A DNA stretch of 64,000 bases from Phragmites australis (Eukaryota > Streptophyta > Magnoliopsida > Poales > Poaceae), in the NCBI RefSeq assembly GCF_958298935.1, contig NC_084940.1, forward strand, positions 19,835,146 to 19,899,145, written 5' to 3'. Below, in pieces: positions 55,752 to 64,000 of the stretch (positions are counted from its first letter, which is position 1; each line of letters starts with the position of its first letter). A program made the translations under genes and the position numbers. Below the pieces are notes generated by a model. The model was not told the origin of the DNA and did no database searches. It saw only the letters and a list, made by a program, of their open reading frames with translations.

Positions 55752-57180
55752 ATGGCCATCTACGGGAAGAACTTGTGCAGGTGCTCAATGTTTCACGAGT
55801 TGGGGAGCGGTTGCCCATCTTCTGCAGCCAGCCGGAAGGAGCCTTCTCGCAGGACACCGATCACGGTAAAGGGGCCTTCCCACATAGGGGACAGTTTATT
55901 CCTTCCTTCGCGTGATTGGACGCGTCAGAGAACTAGATCCCCCACCTCGAGAGACCGAGCCCGGATGTGATGCTGATGGTAGAACCGCAAGCTTTGCTGG
56001 TAGCGGGCTGCCCGAACGGCGGCACGCCGCCGGCGCTCTTCCAAATAGTCAACGTCGTCGCGCCTTTGCTGCTCCTGTTCGCCTTTAGAGTAGGCATGCA
56101 CCCGAGGGGAGCCTAGAGTGAGCTCAGAGGGGAGGACCGCCTCAGCGCCATACATAAGGAAGAAAGGAGTCTCCCCGGTAGCGTGACTTGGCATGGTCCA
56201 GTTGGCCCATAGCACGGCTGGCAGCTCGTTGATCCACCCTTTCTCATGCTTCGTGAGCACGTTGTAGGTCCGGGTTTTGAGCCCCTTCAGTATCTCCGCG
56301 TTGGCACGCTCGACTTGCCCATTGCTCTGAGGATGAGCAACAGAGGCGAAGCAGAGCTTGATGCCGAGGACTTCACAGTAGTCCCCGAAGAGGGCACTTG
56401 TGAACTGCGTGCCATTGTCGGTGATGATCCGGTTCGGGACACCAAAGCGACTGGTGATACCGTGGATAAACTAGAGCACCGTGTTCTTGGTCACCTTAAC
56501 GACTGGAACCACCTCCAGCCACTTGGTGAATTTGTCGATGGCGACGTAGAGGTACTCATAGCCCCCGATTGCTCGGGGGAATGGACCCAGAATGTCCAAC
56601 CCCCAGACCGCGAAAGGCCATGACAGGGGGATGGTTTGAAGAGCCTGAGCTGGCTGGTGAATCTGCTTTGCGTGGAACTCGCACGCTCTGCAGCGCCGAA
56701 CTAGCTCGGAAGCATCCTGGAGGGATGTAGGCCAGTAGAAACCTTGCCAGAAGGCTTTCCCGACCAACGTGCGGAACGATACATGGCCACCGCACTCGCC
56801 CTCGTGGACCTCAGCGAGAAGCTTGCCGCCTTCTACCCGGGAGATGCATTTCAGGAGAATGCCGCCTGCGCTACGCCGGTAGAGATCCCCATCTACTATG
56901 GCATAGCGTTTGGACTGCCGAGCAACTCTTTCGGCAGAAGCCTCATCCCCGGGGAGGAACTTTTCCTTCAAGTACCCCCGGATCTTGTCCATCCATGAGT
57001 CATCTTGAGGACAATTAGCAAGCGCAGCGCACTCGCCGGATGGCGGCACCCTGTTGGGGCTTCCCACTGAGGGCGCCGCCAGGGTCCCCTGAATTAAGCT
57101 CGAGGTTTCCCCTTCGTCCTGTTCGGCAGGTAGGACGGAAGGCTGTGTGAGTCTTTCTTCAAAGACTCTGGCAGGGACAC
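55752..57180 (-). pseudogene. Integrase of element G
   Basis: The zinc-binding domain is at 56840-56690 (HEGECGGHVSF ... CRACEFH, H-x-H-x-C-x2-C layout). The catalytic core has Asp in VWGLDILGPFP (near 56604), Asp in RIITDNGTQF (near 56425) and Glu in QSNGQVERAN (near 56314). The C-terminal part reads LWANWTMPSHATGETPF and YGAEAVLPSEL, ending near 55752. Stops occur at 56472 (TAG), 55933 (TAG) and 55792 (TGA). No chromodomain, as expected for Tat. Confidence 0.85.
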
Positions 57181-57520
57181 GCGCACGGGAGGAGGCCAGG
57201 CGGGAGAGGTTGTCGGCCAGAGCGTTGTCGCGGTGAGGGATGTACCGCAGCTCCAGGCCGTCGAAGTTCTTCTCCAACTTCCTGACTGCCGCCACATACG
57301 CCGCCATTTGAGGATCCGTGCACTGGTACTCTTTCGACACCTGGTTGACCACCAGCTGGGAGTCTCCTTTGACCAGGAGGCGACGAATCCCGAGGCCCAC
57401 CGCGGCTCGGAGGCCGGCGATGAGGCCCTCATATTCCGCCATGTTGTTGGATGCGCGGAACTGCAGCTGCATGACGTACCGGAGTTCTTCACCCGTTGGG
57501 GAGGTGAGAACCACTCCGGC
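57180..57520 (-). pseudogene. Second (archaeal-type) RNase H of element G
   Basis: The domain reads [10 protein letters not shown], then RASNNMAEYEGLIAGLRAA, then VKGDSQLVVNQV, with catalytic Asp, Glu and Asp in the usual spacing. This extra RNase H is a hallmark of Tat elements. It is out of frame with the upstream RT because a run of C (57520-57525 on +) has one base more than the motif requires. Confidence 0.85.
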
Positions 57521-59440
57521 CCCCCACGCCTTTCAGCGTGAGGGAACCGTCGAAATGCATAATCCAGTACCTGGGCGCATCGTGCCCGGGATATGTGAAG
57601 ATTTCTTCTTGGACGACCTCAGGGACGAGCGTCCACTCTGCCATGAAGTCAGAGAGCGCCTGGCTTTTGATCGCCTGGCGGCTAACAAAGTGCAGGTCAA
57701 ACTCCACCAGTTCCACCACCCACTTGACTACATGCCCGGTGCCTTCTCGGTTCCGGAGGATGGGCCCCAGTGGGTACGTAGTAACCACCGAGACCTTGTG
57801 CGCCTGGAAGTAGTGGCGCAGCTTCTGGGAAGCGATGAGCACGGCGTAGAGCAGCTTTTGAGCCTGGGGGTACCTTGTCTTGGCCTCCCGGAGGACTTCA
57901 CTGATGAAGTACACCGGTCGTTGTACCCGATGGGCTCGGATTGCGGCTTCACCTGAGGGCCTGCTACAGCCCCCTGGCTCGGCGACGTGGTCAGGGCTGA
58001 CCGGGTGCTCGGGCTCTATTCCCTGGTCGGGAAGAGCCAAGTGCTCGGATTCGACCCCCTGCTCGGGGGGAACCGAGTGTTCGGGCTCGACCCCCTGCTC
58101 GAGGGGAGCCAAGTGCTCGGGCTCGACCCCCTGCTCGGGGGGAGTCGCGAGGACAGGGTAGTACTCGGGGGCGGCCGGGAGCTGGGACCCGGCACCTGAC
58201 CCCGTGCACTCATCGCGCTCCACCACCAGCACCATGCTTACGACCTGAGGAGTGGCCGACACGTAGAGTAGCAGTGGCTTGCCTTCGGACGGGGCCACCA
58301 GCACGGGTGGTGAGGTGAGATACTTCTTCAGATCATAGAAGGCCTGCTCGGCCTCTGGCATCCATTTGAAACAACCGGTCTTCTTCAGAAGCTTGAAGAT
58401 GGGGAGCCCTCGCTCCCCAAGTTTGGAGATGAAGCACCCGAGGGCCGCCATGCAGCCGGCGAGACACTGAACCTCCTTGAGTCGAGCCGGGGGTCGCATC
58501 TGCTCGATGGCCCGGATCTTCTCTGGATTGGCCTCGATCCCTCGGCTGGAAACCAAGAAACCAAGGAGCTTGCCCGCAGGTACCCCAAAGACACACTTCT
58601 CGGGGTTGAGCTTCAGGCGGGTAGTTCGGAGACTATTGAAAGTCTCGGCAAGGTCTTCGAGCAGGGTGGCGCGGTTTCGGGACTTGACCACGAGATCGTC
58701 GATGTAGGCCTCAACGTTGCGACCAACCTGCGAATCAAGGGTGATGCGGATAGCGCGCTGGAAAGAAGACCCAGTGTTGCGCAAACCAAAAGGCATCGAC
58801 ACATAGCAATAAGTCCCCACCGGAGTGGTAAAAGCAGTTTTTTCATCATCCTCTACGGCCATGCGAATCTAAAAAACACAAAAGATCACATCCCGTGGTT
58901 GCATCTACAATTTGATCTATGCGGGGCCAAGGAAAAGGATCTTTGGGGCAAGCCTTGTTTAGATCGGTGTAGTCCACGCACATGCGGAGCTTGCCGTTGG
59001 CCTTCGGGACGATAACTGGGTTTGCCAACCACTCGGGGTGGAGGACCTCTCGGATAAATCCGGCGTCAAGGAGCTTGCTGACCTGCTCCCGAATGAACTC
59101 CTGGCGCTCGGGTGCCTGTCGCCGGACCTTCTGCTTCACCGGGCGTGCGTCCGGGCGCACAGCCAGGTGGTGCTCGATCACCTCCCTAGGGATCCCGGGC
59201 ATATCAGACGGCTGCCATGCAAACACGTCGATGTTAGCCCGGAGGAAGGCGACGAGCGCGCTTTCCTATTTACCGCCCAAGTCACCGCCGATTCGGACGA
59301 CCTGGGAGGCACCTTCGCCCACCACGACCTCCTTCGTAGGAACGGAGGCGTCGACAGTGAGTTGGGGTTTGGATGTAGAGGGTCCCGGGCCCCCTGGACG
59401 ACCTTCAACCTCGGCTCGGGCTGAGACCAAGGCCGAGTAT
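57521..59440 (-). pseudogene. Reverse transcriptase and RNase H of element G
   Basis: RT starts near 59150 (FIREVLHPEWLANPVIV, LRMCVDYTDLNKACPKD). The catalytic YIDD is at 58706-58695 ([12 protein letters not shown]). The motif between FLDS and RMAVED is missing: about 23 bases were lost at 58869, shifting the frame. RNase H follows ([51 protein letters not shown]) and is interrupted by a roughly 60-residue low-complexity insert with four 12-residue repeats (58001-58144). A stop (TAG) is at about 59265, and a frame change near 59455 separates it from the protease. Confidence 0.9.
58001..58144 (-). repeat. Four tandem 36-bp repeats within the RNase H coding region of G
   Basis: Units start at 58001, 58037, 58073 and 58109. 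On the minus strand each codes a 12-residue unit of the form [12 protein letters not shown]. At DNA level the units contain ccaagtgctcgg and ctgctcgggggg, close to the core of the LTR repeats (ccgagtgctcgggg). Confidence 0.9.
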
Positions 59441-61781
59441 AACTGCTCGGCGCAGGAGGCGACGCTGCTGGGCCCGGCATCTTGACCGTGAGGTACGCGT
59501 AGTGCGTGACCACCATGAACCGAGCGAGCATCAGGCGCCTGAGGATGGCATTGTAGGGGAGGGGGAGCTCCATGACGTCGAAGATGACGTTCTCCGTCCG
59601 GAAGTTGTCCCGGCTCCCGAATGTCACGGGCAACTTGACCTGACCGAGGGGCAGGGAGTGCCCGGGTGTCACCCCGTAAAAAGGGAGCGATGGCTTCAGA
59701 CGCCTGGAGGGCACCTGCAGCTTCTTGAAAGCCTCCTTAGAGAGGAGGTTAAGGCCTGCGCCCCCGTCGATCAGCACCATGCAGACCTTTACATTGCAGA
59801 TGGTGGGGGACACTACCAGGGGTAGTCGCCCCATACCTACAGTACTGGCGGGGTGGTCGGCCAAGCTAAACGTGATCGGGGCATCCGACCACTTCAGGGG
59901 CCTTGAGGCCTCTTCGCTCGGGGTCGCCGAGCACACCTCGCGCCGCATGGTCTTGAAACTGCGGCGGGAGGAGGGCGTGTACGCACCTCCGTCGATGAAG
60001 GCAACGGTGTGCTCAGGCTCCTGGAAGTCGAGTTCTATGTTGTTGGGGCTGGCTTCATCGTCGCCACCCCCGCGGAGCTCGTCGCGGTCCCTTTGGCGCT
60101 GCTCGATGAGGCCCTTGACCGTGCGGCACTCCGTGAGGTCATGCCATCTGGTCTGGTGGATCGGGCACCACTTCCCTGGCTCGGGCCCCGTAGGAGCGGG
60201 GGCCCTTGCTGGAGCGGGAGCTCTGGTGGGAGCCAGAGTTCTTGCCGGAGCTGGAGCCCTTGCGGGAGCCGGAGCCCTAGGAGGGGCTCGGGACGGGGCT
60301 CTCGCGGGTGCATACCGTTTGTCGGCAGCCGCCCGGCGTGCTTGCCGGTGGTCGGGCTCTTGGGCCGGCCCACGGGCGGGGCCCTGGGCCGGCTCAACGG
60401 GGACGGACTCGCGCCTCCTTCTCCTTTTCTTTTCCCGCCTGTCAGAGCGGGAAGGACCTGGTCGATCGGCGGCGGGGTGCTCAGGGCGCAGAACGTGCCA
60501 AGCCCGAGCTTCCGCCGCCTTAGCGCACTTGTCGGCCAGCGCAAAAAGTTCCGCGGTGGTCTCGACCTCGTGCGTGCCTAGCTTCTCGAGCATCCGCTCG
60601 TCGCGGATGCCCTACGGGAAAGCAACAATGACAGCGTGGGGGGTTATCCATGAGATAGTGTTGCGGACCTGGTTCAAGCGCTGAATAAAGCGCCGTAGCG
60701 TCTCCCCCTCCTGCTGCTTGACGGCATGGAGGTCGCACTCCAAGTCGGGGCGCGTGAATGTGCCTTGAAAATTAGCCAGGAACTGGTGGCAAAGATCATC
60801 CCAGGAGCTGATAGATCCTGGGGGTAAGTTCATAAGCCAAGCGCGGGCAGAGCCCCTCAAGGCAACATGAAAGTAGTTGGCCATCACCTTTTCGCTGCCA
60901 CCAGCCGCCTGGACAGCGGTGGTGTATATCTGGAGGAACTCGACAGGGTCGATGGACCCGTCGTACTTCTCTGGCAGCTCAGGGCTGAACATGGTGGGCC
61001 ATTTGACCCAGCGGAGCTCACTGGCGAAGGCACGACACCCGGTGCTGTACGCTGCAGCGTGGGCAGCACCCTTGGGCGACGAACGCCGGCGAGCCGAGGA
61101 GCCCCGGCGGTCATGGGCCGGCAAGGAGGAAGCCTGGTCCTCAGCTTCAGCCTCCTACCGGGTCTCCCGCTGGCGCTCGAGAGTGACGCGCGCGTCTTCG
61201 ATGCCCCTCTGCTCATTGAGGTGCAAGCGGAGGTCCTGGGTTCCGGAAGCGGCCAGGGGGGCGGCGCTCCGCCTGGAGGGCCCCCGGCCAGCGCGAACGC
61301 CACCTAACGATGGGCCGGTCCTAGCGGCGCCACGCTGGGTGGTGGCGCGGGAACTCTCGGCCAGCACCTGGCGGCGGGCAGTGCCGACCAGGGCAGCGAC
61401 TTCCTGGAGCCAGCGGCCCTCCGGGGTTTCCCCCGCTGCCTGGACTGGTGGATGCCTGAGGAGAGCGTGCGCTGCAAGCAGCGCGCTCCCGGGGCTAGCC
61501 TCGTCGAAGGCGAGTCTACACCGGAGAGGCGCCCGGCGCTGTCCAGACGCGGACTTGGCGGCAGGAGTTTCGGCCACCGGCTGGGGGTCGGATGGTGCAC
61601 CGGCGACGGCGGTGGCGGCCCTATTGGGCCCAGTGCCCTGGTCCCCTTGGGAAGGGAATGCCGCGCGTGCAGATCGTGGCTGCTGCTGGGACGCAGCAGC
61701 GGCTGGGGCCTCCTGTGCGAGGGGCTGCATTTCCCCGCTGGAACTGGAGCCGAAACGCTGGAGGCGATGACCACCGGCCAT
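59441..61781 (-). pseudogene. gag and protease of element G
   Basis: ATG 61781 starts MAGGHRLQRFGSSSSGEM. The capsid region is at 61010-60620 (ELPEKYDGSIDPVEFLQIY, NLPPGSISSWDDLCHQFL, LRRFIQRLNQVRN). A run of basic residues (EKKRRRRRES) near 60430 and Ala/Pro/Arg repeats (60330-60190) come before a zinc-binding motif CPIHQTRWHDLTEC at 60165-60125. The aspartic protease shows VLIDGGAGLNLLS near 59770. TAG stops interrupt at about 61155 and 60612. The protein is otherwise continuous in one frame to about 59455. Confidence 0.9.
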
Positions 61782-61828
61782 TTTTTCTCTGCGGAAGAAA
61801 ATAAACAAACAGATTCAGGGATGCTTCC

Positions 61829-61846
61829 CCCCTACCTGGCGCGCCA
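61829..61846 (-). promoter_or_regulatory. Primer-binding site of element G
   Basis: TGGCGCGCCAGGTAGGGG on the minus strand begins two bases after the LTR. It starts with TGGCGC as in other Tat elements. The first ten bases are part of a 12-base palindrome (ctggcgcgccag). I cannot name the tRNA with confidence. Confidence 0.75.
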
Positions 61847-61848
61847 GC

Positions 61849-63278
61849 TGTCGGAGGGTGAACTCCTGTCGCAGGGACCCTGGGGGACCCCTTTTTAGAG
61901 ATTCGGCCGGGGGGATGATCCTGAATATGTTCGCCTGAGAAATAAATGGGTATGAATGCGATGGCCGGCGGTGCGGAATGATCTAATGCGGAAAGGAGTA
62001 AATGCACTAGTGTTTAGACAGGTTCGGGCCGCACGGGGGCGTAACACCCTACTCCTGTATAGATACTATGAATGCCCTGAGGAAGTCCCTCAAGGATGTT
62101 GCTGGTTACAAGAATGTCGATCTATATTAGAGCCTGGGGCTCTTTGTTCTTCGGCCTGTCTCGTGTTGTTCACTTCTCAACCGTTGTTTCTCTTGTGCTG
62201 TGTTTTCCCACACTACTGAGCTCTCTTTTTTTTGTGCCACCGGCGGCTTTAAATACCCGCCGGCAGCAGCGTGCCCCGAACGGGAGGGGGAGCATGAGTT
62301 CCGAGACACCATAAATGGAAAGGGCATCATCATTTCCTCTAGGCGAAGTGACCGGGGGTGGAAAATGCGTCGCACGCCCGGTCATCCGTCACCATAAATG
62401 CACTGGCAACGGGCGCCGTGGAGAGGGCCCACCGGGCAGCCGCAGAGCGGCCCGGCGTGCCCGCCGTGTCTTGTTCCCCTGCCACAGCAGCGCGATAGAC
62501 GGAACGCCTCGGCCCTTACGACATTATCCCGAGACGGGCCGGATGGCACGGGATGGGACCCGTGCAATTAATAACCCCACGCCCCTCTGCCAGAACGTGG
62601 CAGGAACTGACGCTGAGCGCGGTGGGAGCAGTTGGAGGTGACAGGCCACACACGCTCTTTAAATGCGGCCTTGGGCCTTTGACTGGCTGACACCTCATCG
62701 GTGGGCCCCTCGGGGGCCACTGCCAGGAGGCTCCCTGGGTCGTCGGGGTACCGAGTGCTCGGGGGTCGCCGTTCGCCTCCCCGAGCACTCTCTCCCGAGG
62801 ATGCCCTTTCTTGTCGTCGGGGTACCGAGTGCTCGGGGGTACTGTTCACCTCCCCGAGCACTCTCCCCCGGGCACACTTGTACGGATCCTCGGGGAACCG
62901 AGTGCTCAGGGGCTGCTGCACGCAGCCCCGAGCACTCTCTCCCGGAACTTCCTTCGGTGGGTCCTCGGGATACTTGGGTGCCCAGGGGGCCACCGCTAGC
63001 GACCCCGGGCATGTTTCTCCCGGTACTTAGCTTTCCTGGTCGTCGGGGGACTTGGGTGCTCAGAGGTCACCGTACACCTTCCCGAGCACTTTCTTCCTGG
63101 TACTTAGATCATCGGGGAACTGGGGTACTTCGGGGGCCACCGACTGTGGCCCCAAGCGCCCTCTCCCGGGACTCGATCTTTTTCACCTTGCGGGAGAGAC
63201 TCCGCGGGATGGCACCACGTGGCGGATTGCAAGCCTGGCCTCGGGATTCGGGGACCCCCGGTTCCTGATACACCGACA
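61849..63278 (-). repeat. 5' LTR of element G
   Basis: 1,430 bp, TGTCGG...CCGACA, with the same architecture as the 3' LTR, including six 75-bp repeats at about 62738-63185. About 48 substitutions and four indels separate the two LTRs by eye. Frames on + at 62315-62641 and 62663-63268 mirror those of the 3' LTR and are not genes. Confidence 0.95.
62738..63185. repeat. Six tandem repeats in the 5' LTR of G
   Basis: Counterpart of 50072-50525. Here the hairpin arms are better preserved (ccgagtgctcgggg with ccccgagcactc in the first two units), and the last junction has lost about nine bases. Confidence 0.9.
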
Positions 63279-64000
63279 GCGACTTATGTGTGCCCAGGAT
63301 GTTCAACAGACATAAGGACATCACAGGTGCAATATTTTTATTAAAGAAATGTTACTCTTACAGCAATTGACATATATTATCTTCTATGAAGATATCTGCA
63401 GTGGAACAGAAGCACTGGTGCCCAACAACACCGCATGCAATCAACCGAGAGATACGCGGCTAGAATATCACAACCTCGTCTTGATAGTCTTCAACATCTT
63501 CACTCACTGAGCAGCAGCACACTTGTCGCATGGTATAGGGAAAATAGCAAGTGTGAGCACATGACGCGCTCAGCAAGTGTGGGAAAGATAATGATATGCA
63601 GGTTTATATCAAGAATAGGCCAACACATGGTATATTTACGTAAATGCAAGTAATGAAAACATATTTGGACTCAAAAAGCATTAAACAATTATTAAGTGAA
63701 TGTAACCCACACAGTCTAACACTCAGCATACAAGGCTCCCCACCTTGCATACCATAACCTTCTAGTACTCCCTCTATTATAACCAAAACCACAACCCACT
63801 AATCATATGAGGATCCAAGTCTCCCATAACCATGGGCATGGTTGTTATAACAGTTTTACACTCTGCAGAGGTTGTTCAGCTTTCCCCACGTGTCAGTGAA
63901 TTCTATGTTGCCGTGTTTGCAAGACACTTAACACACGCCAGTGGTGTGCCGCTAAGAAATCACTAAATGATATTTTCCACTGACCAGAGACTAATCCAGT
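63279..64000 (-). repeat. F-family LTR (F2), right piece, running off the window
   Basis: Resumes the LTR broken at 49205 after the gcgac duplication. It aligns with 29905-30690 of F1 at high identity (for example gctcagcaagtgtgggaaag in both), with many scattered substitutions. The ORFs at 63435-63653 and 63604-63792 are not conserved in F1. Confidence 0.9.

Larger units (their letters stand above)
49206..63278 (-). mobile_element. Complete Tat-clade Ty3/gypsy element G (14.07 kb)
   Basis: Two LTRs with TGTCGG...CCGACA termini (49206-50621 and 61849-63278) and perfect 5-bp target duplications mark the full element. In its own orientation the order is LTR, primer site, gag, protease, RT, RNase H, second RNase H, integrase, a 1.6-kb spacer with repeats, an antisense gene, polypurine tract, LTR. 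The double RNase H and the antisense ORF are established marks of the Tat lineage. LTR divergence is about 3-4% by eye, so it is the youngest dated insertion here. It is no longer coding-competent. Confidence 0.95.

Noticed and set aside
59725..60684. 319-codon + ORF opposite gag of element G
   Set aside because: Shadow of the gag/protease frame in GC-rich sequence; no motif and no upstream promoter like that of the antisense gene.
60877..61770. 297-codon + ORF opposite the gag N-terminus of G
   Set aside because: Mirror frame of a GC-rich coding region; no independent support.
1..64000. CRISPR-like arrays, bacterial operons, tRNA or rRNA genes
   Set aside because: The tandem arrays (34, 36, 42 and 75 bp) lack spacers of unique sequence; the only tRNA-related sequences are primer-binding sites; composition and content are of a plant genome.

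Overview
The window looks like intergenic heterochromatin from a grass (Poaceae; I would guess a panicoid, low confidence). I found no intact host gene, no tRNA or rRNA gene and no CRISPR array. Almost all of the 64 kb can be assigned to decayed transposable elements, mostly Ty3/gypsy LTR retrotransposons, plus one Ty1/copia element and one CACTA (En/Spm) DNA transposon. The grass assignment rests on the mix of families: Tat-clade elements with an antisense ORF, gypsy elements with very long GC-rich LTRs, and a CACTA element carrying a C48 protease domain. Most recognisable ORFs have in-frame stops or frameshifts.

Layout from left to right. 1-1379: 3' end of a chromovirus (integrase, chromodomain, polypurine tract, LTR). 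1583-5270: CACTA gene on +, cut inside its C48 protease exon by gypsy element A (+, 5271-10278). 10279-10868: a Tekay-like integrase/chromodomain end with part of its LTR. 10869-12213: partial gag-leader copy on -. 12214-19003: element B (-), a relative of A, inserted in the RNase H of an older Tat-like element E (-, 19004-26838). E is also split by a 3.65-kb solo LTR (21910-25555) with a perfect 5-bp target duplication. 26844-36178: element H (+), whose roughly 3.0-kb 5' LTR is interrupted by its relative F1 (-, 28743-33786, target duplication gtaat). H carries a broken ORF whose first residues resemble the histone H3 tail. 36179-38691: a long LTR on -. 38692-49170: a SIRE/Maximus-like copia element (-), interrupted in its reverse transcriptase by full-length gypsy element C (-, 38750-46359). 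49171-64000: an F-family LTR (-), split by the complete 14-kb Tat element G (-, 49206-63278, target duplication gcgac).

The nesting gives a relative order: CACTA before A; E before B and before the solo LTR; H before F1; copia before C; F2 before G. By-eye counts give about 7% LTR divergence for C and about 3-4% for G, so G is probably the younger of the two.

The points most worth a second look are these. G contains a roughly 3-kb antisense gene with its own TATA box, a spliceable intron and only amber (TAG) stops. H contains a histone-H3-tail-like ORF. In A, B and C the LTR itself encodes the C-terminus of the polyprotein. The LTR repeats of G share a motif with a 12-residue repeat inside its RNase H region.
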